Assembly (NCBI RefSeq): GCF_019880555.1
Contig: NZ_JAINVU010000004.1
Span: forward strand, 248,001-312,000
Direction: 5' to 3'
From: Hephaestia mangrovi
GTDB lineage: Bacteria; Pseudomonadota; Alphaproteobacteria; Sphingomonadales; Sphingomonadaceae
Length of the DNA stretch: 64,000 bases
A model generated the notes under the pieces. That model saw only the letters and a list, made by a program, of their open reading frames with translations. It ran no database searches and was not told the origin of the DNA. The position numbers and the translations under genes are program-made. Positions 9,925 to 18,097 of the stretch are shown one piece after another (positions within the stretch are counted from its first letter, which is position 1; each line of letters starts with the position of its first letter).

Positions 9925-11646
9925 ATGGTGGCGTCGAAGCACGAGACCGCTGAGCGTATCGCGCCGACCTTGCCGGCGGGCAATGACGCGCACCCTCTGG
10001 AGGTCCGGGCCGGCGCGCTCGAGCTGCTGCCGATTCCGGCAGTGATGGTCACGATCGCCGACGGCACCTTCCGCTTCGAAGAGATCAACACGCCGTTCCG
10101 GCAGACCGGGCTCGGCACCAGCGCCGCGCGTTCGCCGCTGGCGCATCTATTGGGCGGCCGCGTGCGCAGCTTTCTCGGCTCCGATCGCGATAGCGAGCAA
10201 TTCCCCTGGCAGGTCGGCGATGCGGTCGATTGCCGGCATTATCGCGTGATGCTGGCGCGATCGCGGATCGATCCGGTGCATCGCTGCCTCGTCACCCTGG
10301 TCGATCAGACGTCCGAGGTGCGTACCGAATACAGCCTGCGCCGCGAGATGCTGACCGACAGCCTGACCGGGCTGCCGAACCGCGCCGGCTTTTCCGATCG
10401 GCTCGAGGAGCTGATCGAGGGCGATGCCGCGCCGAGCGCCGGCTGCGCGGTGATGGTCGTCGATCTCGATCGCTTCAGCCGGGTCAATGCATGTCTCGGC
10501 TCGCTCGCCGGCGACGAGCTGCTGATCACCGTCGCGCGGCGGCTCAAGGGATCGCTGCGCGCGCGCGACACGCTGGCGCGGATCGGCGGCGATGAATTCG
10601 CCATCCTGCTCACGCTCGACGAAGGCCGCGAAGAGGCGACCCGCGCCGCGCAGCGCATTCAGGCCGCGCTGTCGACGCCGTTCCGGCTGTCCGACCTCGA
10701 ATTCCGCGTCGCCTGCTCGATCGGCGTCGCGTTCTCCGGCGAGGACGAGCGCGATGCCGAGGCGCTGATCCGTCACGCCCAGTTTGCCGTCAACCGCGCC
10801 AAGAAAAGCGGCATCGCCGAAGTCTATCATTCCGGCGCCTTCGTCATCGCGCGCGAGCAATTCGCGACCGAGACCGCGCTGCGCCGCGCGATCGACGACG
10901 AGGCGCTGAGCCTGCAATTCCAGCCGATCGTCGATCTCGCCACCGGCCGGGTGGCGTCGTTCGAGGCGCTGGCGCGGTGGACCGATGCCGGCGGCACCGC
11001 GCGCAGCCCGGCGGAGTTCATCCCGGTGGCCGAGGAATCGGGGCTGATCGTGCCGCTGGGGCGCTGGGCGTTGGGCCACGCGGCACGCACACTGGCGGGG
11101 TGGGATGTGCGGGCCGGGGGCAATTGCGGCATCGGCATCGCGGTCAACATCTCGGCGATCCAGATCCAGCGCGATACGATCGCGCCGGTGGTCGAGCAGG
11201 CGCTCGCCGCGGCGGGGCTGGCGGGCGAGCGGCTGACGCTCGAGCTTACCGAGAGCGCGATCGTCACCGATCCCGATCGCGCCGCGGCGACGCTGCATGC
11301 GCTGCGCGCGCTCGGCACCACGCTGGCGATGGACGATTTCGGCACCGGCTATTCGAACCTCGGCCATTTGCAGAAGCTGCCGATCGACGTGCTCAAGATC
11401 GATCAGTCGTTCGTCACCGACATGCTGGCCGATCGCGACAAGGTGGCGATCGTGCGCGCGATCCTCAGCCTCGCGCAGACGCTGGGCATGCGCACCACCG
11501 CCGAGGGGATCGAGACTCACGAGCTGGGCCAGACGCTGGCGGCGCTGGGCTGCACGCACGGGCAGGGCTATGCCTATGCGCGCCCGCTCGATCCCGAGGC
11601 GGCGTTCGCTTATCTCGCCGAGCGCAACCAGCTGGCGACCGCCTGA
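9925..11646 (+). CDS. Diguanylate cyclase/phosphodiesterase with PAS-like, GGDEF and EAL domains
   Basis: This 573-residue cyclic-di-GMP enzyme has three parts. A PAS-like sensor (residues ~25-130) comes first. Then a GGDEF domain begins at 'DSLTGLPNRAGF', with an intact GGDEF at 221-225. Last is an EAL domain with EAL at 347-349, the metal ligands in LTLELTESAIV, MDDFGTGYSNL (DD at ~470) and TAEGIET. Both catalytic signatures are complete, so it could make and break c-di-GMP; in many such hybrids one activity is regulated by the other. There are no membrane segments, so it is cytoplasmic. The start has an AGAGAAGG site 5 bases upstream. Its last 37 bases overlap the end of the convergent CCA-adding enzyme gene. 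Confidence 0.96.
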   Translation: MVASKHETAERIAPTLPAGNDAHPLEVRAGALELLPIPAVMVTIADGTFRFEEINTPFRQTGLGTSAARSPLAHLLGGRVRSFLGSDRDSEQFPWQVGDAVDCRHYRVMLARSRIDPVHRCLVTLVDQTSEVRTEYSLRREMLTDSLTGLPNRAGFSDRLEELIEGDAAPSAGCAVMVVDLDRFSRVNACLGSLAGDELLITVARRLKGSLRARDTLARIGGDEFAILLTLDEGREEATRAAQRIQAALSTPFRLSDLEFRVACSIGVAFSGEDERDAEALIRHAQFAVNRAKKSGIAEVYHSGAFVIAREQFATETALRRAIDDEALSLQFQPIVDLATGRVASFEALARWTDAGGTARSPAEFIPVAEESGLIVPLGRWALGHAARTLAGWDVRAGGNCGIGIAVNISAIQIQRDTIAPVVEQALAAAGLAGERLTLELTESAIVTDPDRAAATLHALRALGTTLAMDDFGTGYSNLGHLQKLPIDVLKIDQSFVTDMLADRDKVAIVRAILSLAQTLGMRTTAEGIETHELGQTLAALGCTHGQGYAYARPLDPEAAFAYLAERNQLATA

Positions 11647-12815
11647 TCGGCGATCGCGTCGGCGCGCGCGGCATCGGGAAAGCCCTCCGCGATCCACTGG
11701 TCTTCCACCGCGCGCAGCAGCCGCGCGACCTCCGGCCCCTTGGCCACGCCGCGCGCGACGATCGCGCCGCCGGTCAGCGGGAAACGCGGAATGGGCCAGG
11801 CGGCGATGGCGCGCACGGTTGCGATCGGATCGGCGGCGTGAAGCAGCCAGCGGTCGATCGCCAGCTCGGCGCCGAGCCGATAGGCCAGCGGCTGCGGCGC
11901 GCCGGTCTCGTCCACGAGCGCGGAAATCAGCCGCTTGCGATCGGCATTGGAGAGCTTGAGCCGGGCGCCGACCGCTTCGCCCACCGCCGGATCATCGGGC
12001 AGCAGCGCGGCGAGGCGGCGGATCGGGTTGGGTGTCAGGCCGGCGCGTCGCTCGGCATCGACAACGCGGGCGAGCCGGGCGACGCCGGGCTGGTCGATCT
12101 CGGGCAGCACCGGTGCGAAGATGCCGCGCGAGAGCATCAGCGCGGCGGTCTCGGCCGCGCCCCGGGCGACCAGTAGCTTTAGCAGCTCGGCGGCGATACG
12201 CTCGCGCGACAAGGCCATCAGGTCGTTGGCGCGCGCCGCGCAGGCCTCCAGGCCGACGGAATCGGGCGTGTCGCCGAAGCGCGCGTGAAAGCGAAAGAAG
12301 CGCAGGATGCGCAGATGGTCCTCGGCGATGCGCTGCAAGGGATCGCCGATGAAGCGGACGCGGCCGGCCTTCAGGTCATCGAGGCCGTCGAAATAATCGA
12401 AAATCTCGCCGGTCGCGGGATCGGCGTAGAGCGCGTTCATGGTGAAATCGCGCCGCGCCGCATCGGCTTGCCAGTCGGCGGTGAAGGCGACGGTGGCGTG
12501 GCGGCCGTCGGTCTCGATATCGTGGCGCAGCGTCGTCACCTCGATCGGGCTGCCGGGCAGCACCGCGGTGATCGTGCCATGGGCGATGCCGGTCGGCACC
12601 GCGCGAATCCCGGCGGCCTGGAGGCGGCGCATCACCGTCTGCGGGTCGAGCGGGGTGGCGATATCGACATCGGTGACGGGCAGGCCGAGCAGCGTGTCGC
12701 GCACCGCGCCGCCGACGAACCGCGCGCCGCCGCCATCCGCCGCCAGCAGCGCGGCGAGCGCGGCCAGGCCGTCGCGATGGCGCCATTCGGCATCGGGCAG
12801 GATCAGCCGGTCCAC
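11610..12815 (-). CDS. cca: CCA tRNA nucleotidyltransferase (class II)
   Basis: This enzyme adds or repairs the 3' CCA end of tRNAs. The 401-residue product has the class II head: GGAVRD at 35-40, the catalytic DVD at 49-51, RRDFTMNALYAD, and 'RFIGDPLQRIAEDHLRILRFFRF', which closes the nucleotide pocket, followed by a helical tRNA-binding tail. The start is GTG at 12815, with CGGAGG 5 bases ahead; this places it 13 bases inside the end of the upstream Nudix gene, so the two are coupled. A longer frame to 13553 is only the shadow of its neighbours. Its 3' end overlaps the convergent GGDEF-EAL gene by 37 bases. Confidence 0.95.
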   Translation of the reverse strand: MDRLILPDAEWRHRDGLAALAALLAADGGGARFVGGAVRDTLLGLPVTDVDIATPLDPQTVMRRLQAAGIRAVPTGIAHGTITAVLPGSPIEVTTLRHDIETDGRHATVAFTADWQADAARRDFTMNALYADPATGEIFDYFDGLDDLKAGRVRFIGDPLQRIAEDHLRILRFFRFHARFGDTPDSVGLEACAARANDLMALSRERIAAELLKLLVARGAAETAALMLSRGIFAPVLPEIDQPGVARLARVVDAERRAGLTPNPIRRLAALLPDDPAVGEAVGARLKLSNADRKRLISALVDETGAPQPLAYRLGAELAIDRWLLHAADPIATVRAIAAWPIPRFPLTGGAIVARGVAKGPEVARLLRAVEDQWIAEGFPDAARADAIADQAVASWLRSAR

Positions 12816-13399
12816 CTGAGCCTCCGCGAGAGGTTGACGATCATCGCGGCGGTCGCGCCCCAGATGCGGAAATCGCCCCATATGATCTCGTAATAATGGC
12901 GCTCGCGGCCCTGCCATTCGACGCTCGCTTCGACATGGTTGGCGGTATCGAGCAGGAAGGCGAGGGGGACTTCGAAGATATCTGCGACCTCCGCCTCGCG
13001 GCGTTCGTAGGCAAGGCCCGGCGGCACCACGCCGATCACCGGGGTGACCTGGAAACCGGTGACGGTGCGGTAGCGATCGGCAAGGCCGACCACCTCGACC
13101 AGCGCGGGATCGAGGCCGATCTCCTCGTTCGCCTCGCGCAGCGCGGCGGCGGCAAGATCGGCGTCGCCGGGATCGACGCGGCCGCCGGGAAAGGCGACCT
13201 GTCCGGGATGGCGCTTGAGCGTATTGGTGCGGCGGGTGAGGATCACGCCGGGATCGTCGCGGTTCGTCACCGGGACGAGCACCGCGGCATCGACGCCGGG
13301 CTGGCTGGCGAGCGCGGCATCGCGCTCGTCGCCGGCGAGCAGGACGATCTCGGGCGCGGGCGCGTGGAGCGCGCGATGGAGCCGCTCGGCGAGCGTCAT
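12803..13399 (-). CDS. CoA pyrophosphatase, Nudix family (NudL-like)
   Basis: The 198-residue product carries the UPF0035/NudL signature LTRRTNTLKRHPGQVAFPGG directly ahead of the Nudix box (GGRVDPGD...ALREANEEIGL). This combination marks enzymes that split coenzyme A and related thioesters into 4'-phosphopantetheine and 3',5'-ADP with a divalent metal. The start ATG at 13399 overlaps the stop of the DUF1285 gene by four bases (ATGA). Its end overlaps the cca start by 13 bases. The three genes thus form one coupled unit; the functional link to tRNA maturation is not obvious. Confidence 0.92.
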   Translation of the reverse strand: MTLAERLHRALHAPAPEIVLLAGDERDAALASQPGVDAAVLVPVTNRDDPGVILTRRTNTLKRHPGQVAFPGGRVDPGDADLAAAALREANEEIGLDPALVEVVGLADRYRTVTGFQVTPVIGVVPPGLAYERREAEVADIFEVPLAFLLDTANHVEASVEWQGRERHYYEIIWGDFRIWGATAAMIVNLSRRLRWTG

Positions 13400-13950
13400 G
13401 CCGCCGCCATCGCGAAGAATGCGCCGTCGCTCCACACGCCCGGCAGCCCGCCTTCGGCGAGCGCGATCTCGGCCAGTTCGTAATAAAGCGGCCGCGCGAC
13501 CAGCGCGTCGAGGCCGTCGCGAACCGCGAGATAGGGGCGGGGGCCGGCGCCATCCTCTGCGAAGCGCAGCGGGTGATCGCGGCCGGCGACGATCACGTCG
13601 CCGGTGTTGAGACGGAAGGCGAGGCGCGCCCGCTCGCCCTCGCCCTCGCGCTTGAGCTCGACCGCGACGAACGGCGCGTCCTCCACGGCGATGGCCAGCT
13701 TTTCGACCGGCGTGACGAGGACGAAGCTGCCGTCGGCCTCGCGGCGCAGGATGGTGGAGAACAGGCGGACCATCTCGGCGCGGCCGATCGGGCTGCCCTG
13801 GTGAAACCAGGTGCCGTCGCGCGCGATCCGCATCTCGCTGTCGCCGCAATGTGCCGGGTGCCAGCGATCGACCGGCGGCAATCGGCGCTCGGCAGCGAGA
13901 CGCGCGAGCTCGGCAAGCGGCAGGCCGGCGAAATCGGGGGCGGCGGTCAT
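13396..13950 (-). CDS. DUF1285 family protein
   Basis: The 184-residue protein matches the DUF1285 family as I know it: 'PPVDRWHPAHCGDSEMRIARDGTWFHQGSPI' near the N-terminus, then 'LFSTILRREADGSFVLVTPVEKL' and a C-terminal 'YYELAEIA'. It is a soluble beta-rich protein of unknown biochemical role. It heads a three-gene overlapping unit with the Nudix enzyme and cca. The start at 13950 was chosen because the family begins shortly before this point; the frame upstream has no homology that I recognise and runs into the divergent gene. Confidence 0.88.
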   Translation of the reverse strand: MTAAPDFAGLPLAELARLAAERRLPPVDRWHPAHCGDSEMRIARDGTWFHQGSPIGRAEMVRLFSTILRREADGSFVLVTPVEKLAIAVEDAPFVAVELKREGEGERARLAFRLNTGDVIVAGRDHPLRFAEDGAGPRPYLAVRDGLDALVARPLYYELAEIALAEGGLPGVWSDGAFFAMAAA

Positions 13951-14075
13951 CGGCACGATTGGCGAGGTAGGCGAGGCGGGCGACGGCGTAAAGGCGTGCG
14001 CGACGGTGTTGCTCGAAGGACGCAGCGGAAGGCGGTTTCCGCCGGTTGCCGAGCCAGTGCTTGCTATTGGTGACG

Positions 14076-14084
14076 TTGTATCAT
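14076..14084 (+). promoter_or_regulatory. TTGTATCAT motif shared with the ZIP gene operator
   Basis: Nine bases identical to the right half of the palindrome ahead of the ZIP transporter gene lie 12 bases before the ATG of the His/Cys-rich membrane protein. The left half is poorly conserved, so this would be a weak or half site. The assignment as a metalloregulator site is inference. Confidence 0.3.
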
Positions 14085-14096
14085 ACCGGCGGCGAG

Positions 14097-14555
14097 ATGA
14101 CGTACCCGGTGGACAGGCAGGCGCAACGGCGGCCGCGCGGCATGGCGCGCCGCGGCCATGCGCCCGCCGCGTCGCCGCTGACCGCGCGCATCCGCTCGGC
14201 AAGCCGGCGGATGAGCGCGGGGTTCGTCGCTTTGCTGCTGGCGGCGCTCATTGCCTTTGCCTGGCAGAGCTTCGTCACCCAGACGCATATCCATCTTTCC
14301 GACGGCCCGGTGGCGACGGCAAGGGCCGCAAGCACACAGGTGTCGGGGACGCAGCCCGCGCCCGACCGGCCGATCGATTGCCCGATCTGCCACGATGGCG
14401 CGATCGCCGGGCATTATCTGTCGCCGGGGCCCGTCATGGTGCTGGCGGCGATCGGCGCGACGCTGTGGCTGTTTGCGCCCACCGCCTCGGCGCCGAGCCG
14501 CCACGCGCGCTCGCACGCCTGGCGCAGCCGCGCGCCGCCGCGCCCGCGCATCTGA
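14097..14555 (+). CDS. His/Cys-containing membrane protein (DUF2946-like), upstream of TonB receptor
   Basis: The 152-residue product has a long basic N-terminus, one hydrophobic segment (VALLLAALIAFAW, residues ~39-55), an exported part with THIHLSDG and CPICHDGAIAGHY, and a second hydrophobic segment (VMVLAAIGATLWLFA). The clustered His and Cys residues are plausible metal ligands and recall DUF2946-type proteins that sit next to metal-uptake TonB receptors. It lies 96 bases upstream of such a receptor on the same strand. The start is uncertain: ATG 14097 is preferred, and 14211 (just before the first hydrophobic stretch) is possible. A metal role is inferred from context, not proven. Confidence 0.65.
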   Translation: MTYPVDRQAQRRPRGMARRGHAPAASPLTARIRSASRRMSAGFVALLLAALIAFAWQSFVTQTHIHLSDGPVATARAASTQVSGTQPAPDRPIDCPICHDGAIAGHYLSPGPVMVLAAIGATLWLFAPTASAPSRHARSHAWRSRAPPRPRI

Positions 14556-14651
14556 CGTTCGCTATTTGACCGGCATCGGCGCGGGCACCGCGCCGCCGTG
14601 CCGCCTTTCGGGCGGGATATCGATCCGCCCCACCATTTTTCGGAGTTTCCG

Positions 14652-16637
14652 ATGCGCCCAGCATTGTTCGTTGGCGTGGCCGCGGCCGCGTTTCTTCCCC
14701 ATGCCGCGATGGCCCAGAGTTCGTCCACCACGTCGAAGCCGCAGGACATCGTCGTCACCGCTTCGCCGTTCGCCACCGCGACGCCGAGCATCACCGCCAA
14801 GGTCGATCGCAGCCAGATCCTCGAATCGGGCGGCGCGAGCATCGCCGATTCGCTGAAGGACGTGCCCGGCATCGCCGCCAGCGGATTCGCCGCGGGCGCC
14901 AGCCGGCCGATCATCCGCGGCATGGATTCGACTCGCGTGCGCATCCTCGAGGACGGTCTCAGCAGTTCGGACGTATCGGACATCGGCCCCGATCACGGCG
15001 TGCCGATCGATCCCTTGTCGGCGCAGAGCATCGAGGTGGTGCGCGGCGCCGGCACGCTGCGCTACGGCAGCCAGGCGATCGGCGGCGTGGTCAACGCGAT
15101 CAACAACCGCGTGCCGAGGTCGCTGCCGACCGAGGACCTGTCGGGCGAACTGACCGGCGAGTTCGGCTCGGTCGACGACAGCGGCCAGGGATCGGCGATG
15201 ATGGACGGCCGAACCGGCGATCTCGCGGTGCATGTCGACGGCTTCTACCGCCACGCCAGCGATTACGACACGCCGCTGGGCCTGCAGCAGAATTCGTTCT
15301 TCCATGGCTATGGCGAGACGGCGGGCGCGTCCTATTTCTTCGGCGCGAACAAGGACAGCCATATCGGCGCGGCGATCGAGCAATATGACGCGCAATACGG
15401 CATCCCCAGCGACACCACCTATATCGACATGCACCAGACCAAGGTGCTGACCAAGAACTCGTTCGCGCTCGGCTCGGGCCTGCTAAAGACGCTCAACATC
15501 GACGGCAGCTGGGCGAATTACCAGCATAGCGAAAACGATCCCGGCGGCGCCGTGCTGACGACCTTCAAGAACAAGGAGATCGATAGCCACGCGGAGCTGC
15601 TGTTCGGCCCGATCGGGCCGCTGACCAACACCGCGCTGGGCGTCGAGGTGCAGCACCGCAAGTTCCAGGCGCTGGGCGAGGACAGTTCGTACCTGTTTCC
15701 GACGGTGACCGCGAGCGAGGCGGGCTATCTGTTCACCGAGGCACCGATCACGCAGGCCTTCAAGCTGCAGGCGAGCGGTCGTGTCGAGCACGTCCACGTC
15801 ACCGGCACGCCGGCGTCGGACGTGTTCACCACGCGCGATTACACGCCGGTCAGCGGCGCGATCGGCGCGCTCTACGATATCGGCGGCGCGATCAAGCTGG
15901 GGTTCACCGCGTCGAGCACCGGCCGCGCGCCCGCGATCACCGAATTGTTCGCGCGCGGCGGGCATGACGGGCCCAACACGTTCGAGACGGGCGATCCGAC
16001 GCTGAAGGTCGAGCGCGCCAATTCGCTGGAAGGCACGGTGCGCGTCGACAGCGGCCGGTTCCGCTTCGAGGGCAGCGTCTACAGCACGTGGTTCCACAAT
16101 TATATCTATGGCGATCTCACCGGCCGGACCTGCGACGACAGCGGCGTCTGCACCACCTCGCCCGATGGCGACCTCAAGGAATTGTTCTACCGCCAGCAGG
16201 GCGCGCATTTCCGCGGGCTGGAGGGCAAGGCGAGCGTCGACCTGGTCAAAACCGCGAGCGGCGGGCTGAGAGCGCAGGCACTGGCCGATTACGTCCGCGC
16301 CACGCTCGATGACGGCAGCAACGTGCCGCGCATCCCGCCCTACCGTTTCGGCGGCGGGCTCGACTGGAAGGGCAAGCAGATCGATGCCGGCTTCCTGTTC
16401 ATCCATGATGGGCGGCAAGACAAATACGGCGCGTTCGACACGCCGACACCGAGCTACAACGACCTTTCCGCGCATGTTTCGGTGCGGCCGTTCACCGCGG
16501 CACCGGGGATCGAATTCTCGGTGGTCGGCCAGAACCTGACCGACGACGTGCAGCGCGATGCCGCCGCGCTCAACAAGGATCTGGTGGTGATGCCGGGGCG
16601 CAGCGTGCGCGTCGTCGTCCGGCTGGCGACCTTCTGA
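14652..16637 (+). CDS. TonB-dependent outer-membrane receptor, ZnuD-like
   Basis: The 661-residue product has a signal peptide ending AAMAQ, then a TonB-box-like stretch (QDIVVTAS). The plug domain contains 'SIADSLKDVPGIAASGFAAGASRPIIRGMDS' and 'SDVSDIGPDHGVPIDPLSAQSIEVVRGAGTLRYGSQAIGGVVN', followed by a beta barrel ending in Phe, as expected for outer-membrane insertion. The DIGPDH...D-L plug segment is the feature I associate with the zinc receptor ZnuD, so zinc is the best-guess substrate. A CGGAGTT site precedes ATG 14652. Upstream is a His/Cys-rich membrane protein; energy would come from the TonB-ExbBD operon 5 kb downstream or a paralogue. Confidence 0.9.
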   Translation: MRPALFVGVAAAAFLPHAAMAQSSSTTSKPQDIVVTASPFATATPSITAKVDRSQILESGGASIADSLKDVPGIAASGFAAGASRPIIRGMDSTRVRILEDGLSSSDVSDIGPDHGVPIDPLSAQSIEVVRGAGTLRYGSQAIGGVVNAINNRVPRSLPTEDLSGELTGEFGSVDDSGQGSAMMDGRTGDLAVHVDGFYRHASDYDTPLGLQQNSFFHGYGETAGASYFFGANKDSHIGAAIEQYDAQYGIPSDTTYIDMHQTKVLTKNSFALGSGLLKTLNIDGSWANYQHSENDPGGAVLTTFKNKEIDSHAELLFGPIGPLTNTALGVEVQHRKFQALGEDSSYLFPTVTASEAGYLFTEAPITQAFKLQASGRVEHVHVTGTPASDVFTTRDYTPVSGAIGALYDIGGAIKLGFTASSTGRAPAITELFARGGHDGPNTFETGDPTLKVERANSLEGTVRVDSGRFRFEGSVYSTWFHNYIYGDLTGRTCDDSGVCTTSPDGDLKELFYRQQGAHFRGLEGKASVDLVKTASGGLRAQALADYVRATLDDGSNVPRIPPYRFGGGLDWKGKQIDAGFLFIHDGRQDKYGAFDTPTPSYNDLSAHVSVRPFTAAPGIEFSVVGQNLTDDVQRDAAALNKDLVVMPGRSVRVVVRLATF

Positions 16638-16976
16638 TCGCCTTGATCTGAAGGCCGCGCGGCAGCGTCCTCACGCTGAACGTGTTACGGCAACACCACC
16701 GTGCCTCGAGCGCTGGCGTTCGTGGATGGTTGGATGTCGGAACACGTCCGGCATGACGATGCCGGCAATTGTCCCCTTCGGACAAAGGCCCATGCGTCAT
16801 CCCCGCGGAAGCGGGGATGATGTTGCGTGGCGTGCGGTCTCACCAAGTCGCGAACTCATGAAGGACGGCATAGACATAGCAGCCGAGCGGCTGGTTTGTT
16901 GCTCAGGGCGAGCATCGGCATGGACTGACTGCGGCCACGGACGTATTACGCGGGCGATCTCCGACGAGGAAGTTCG
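16638..16976. other. 339-base gap with three hairpins and a repeat copy
   Basis: No gene is seen. Bases ~16720-16757 (GTTCGTGGATGGTTGGATG...TCCGGCATGACG) closely match ~39221-39260. Further on are TTGTCC-CCTTC-GGACAA (16769-16785) and CATCCCCGC-GGAA-GCGGGGATG (16798-16819), a form common in sphingomonad intergenic DNA. One of these may end the TonB-receptor transcript, though none has a T tract. Confidence 0.6.
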
Positions 16977-17804
16977 ATGGCGGCCACCCAATCTCCGTCC
17001 AGTCAGACCTGGGCCGAAACGCGCGGTGCGAAATGGCGCGATCAGCTCGATCCGATGGAGGCGATGCTTTCGCCGATCGATGCCCCGCTGATCGCCGCGC
17101 TGGACCTTACCGCTCGCTTGCGGATCGCGGAGATCGGCGCCGGGGGCGGCGGCGCCACCCGCGCCATTGCCGCGGCCGCGCCGGGCAGCACCATCGAGGG
17201 TTTCGACATCTCGCCCGACCTGATCGAGGCCGCCAACGCGCGGGCTGGCGGTGTCGCGCACTTCACCCTTGCCGATGTCGCCCATTTCCGGCCGGCAGAG
17301 CGTTTCGATCGCTTGGCATCGCGCTTTGGGGTGATGTTCTTCGACAAGCCGGATCATGCCTTCGCCAATTTGCACCAATGGCTGCGGCCGGGCGGAAAAT
17401 TGGCCTTCGCGGTCTGGGGGCCGGGCAAGGATGTCGCATTCATGGCCAGCGTGCGGGAAGCGGTGGCGGCGGTAATCGATCTGCCGCAGCCCGATCCGGA
17501 TGCGCCCGGCCCTTGCCGCTATGGCGATCCGTCCCGACTGCTCGCGCTGCTGGAAGCCGCCGGATTTCGCGATTGCGCAGCCTCCACCTGGCGCGGCGAC
17601 CTGCAAGTCGGCGGCGGCATGTCGCCGATTGCGGCAGCTCAATTCCTGCTGGCGGCGTCATCCGCGGCCGCGCCGCTGGCTGACGCCGGAGCCCGCGAGC
17701 AGGCCGAGGCGCGTGATCGATTGGCCGCGATTTGCGAAGCGAATGTGCGCGATGGCACCGTCTGGATGCCGGCGCGGGTGGAAATCATCACTGCCGCCGC
17801 CTGA
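16977..17804 (+). CDS. Class I SAM-dependent methyltransferase
   Basis: The 275-residue product has a UbiE/Coq5-like Rossmann fold: motif I 'IAEIGAGGGGATRAIA' (residues ~50-65), motif II 'IEGFDISPDLIEAANARA', motif III around 'FDRLASRFGVMFFDKPDHAFANLHQWLRPGGKLAFAVWG', and a C-terminal substrate cap. It therefore binds S-adenosylmethionine; the methyl acceptor cannot be read from the sequence. A GAGGAAG site lies 5 bases before ATG 16977. It stands alone between gene-free stretches with repeats, so the neighbours give no clue. Confidence 0.9.
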   Translation: MAATQSPSSQTWAETRGAKWRDQLDPMEAMLSPIDAPLIAALDLTARLRIAEIGAGGGGATRAIAAAAPGSTIEGFDISPDLIEAANARAGGVAHFTLADVAHFRPAERFDRLASRFGVMFFDKPDHAFANLHQWLRPGGKLAFAVWGPGKDVAFMASVREAVAAVIDLPQPDPDAPGPCRYGDPSRLLALLEAAGFRDCAASTWRGDLQVGGGMSPIAAAQFLLAASSAAAPLADAGAREQAEARDRLAAICEANVRDGTVWMPARVEIITAAA

Positions 17805-17948
17805 TGGGCGCGGGGCCGGGTTGGCAGGGCCAGCTTTGAAGATCCAAGCCGGCATGGCGGCGTGGCCTTGGTTGGGGCGCTTGCCGATCGATGGCGTTTG
17901 AGGGGGCTGGCCCTGATCGCCTGAATCCAGGGGTCGCGTCATGAGGGT

Positions 17949-18030
17949 CGTCATGCTGAACGTGTTTCAGCATCCATGGCGCAACGCCAGCCGGTGCGCC
18001 TGGTGGCTATGGAGCACCATGGCCCCTTGA
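17949..18030 (+). repeat. Dispersed intergenic repeat, copy 1
   Basis: The copy starts GTCATGCTGAACGTGTTTCAGCATCCATGG, whose two halves pair as a hairpin (GCTGAA/TTCAGC), continues GCGCAACGCCAGCCGGTGCGCC and ends ATGGAGCACCATGGCCCCTTGA. Related copies lie near 24731-24850, 39288-39390, 40731-40832 and 52590-52700. Confidence 0.7.
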
Positions 18031-18042
18031 ATTCCCTCAACA

Positions 18043-18059
18043 ATGATATATTGTATCAT
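18043..18059. promoter_or_regulatory. Palindromic operator ahead of the ZIP transporter gene
   Basis: ATGATA-TATTG-TATCAT is a 17-base inverted repeat with perfect 6-base arms. It overlaps a second dyad TATCA-TCGCG-TGATA (18054-18068). AT-rich palindromes of this size in front of a zinc/manganese permease gene fit Zur, Fur or MntR-type repressor sites. Nine bases of its right half recur at 14076-14084. The identity of the regulator is inference. Confidence 0.5.
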
Positions 18060-18097
18060 CGCGTGATATGGTTCTGTTCCTCCCCGGTGGCGGCGCG

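Noticed and set aside
12816..13553. N-terminal extension of the CCA-adding enzyme frame
   Set aside because: The extra ~246 codons overlap the Nudix and DUF1285 genes out of frame; the GTG at 12815 has a good ribosome site and gives the family length.
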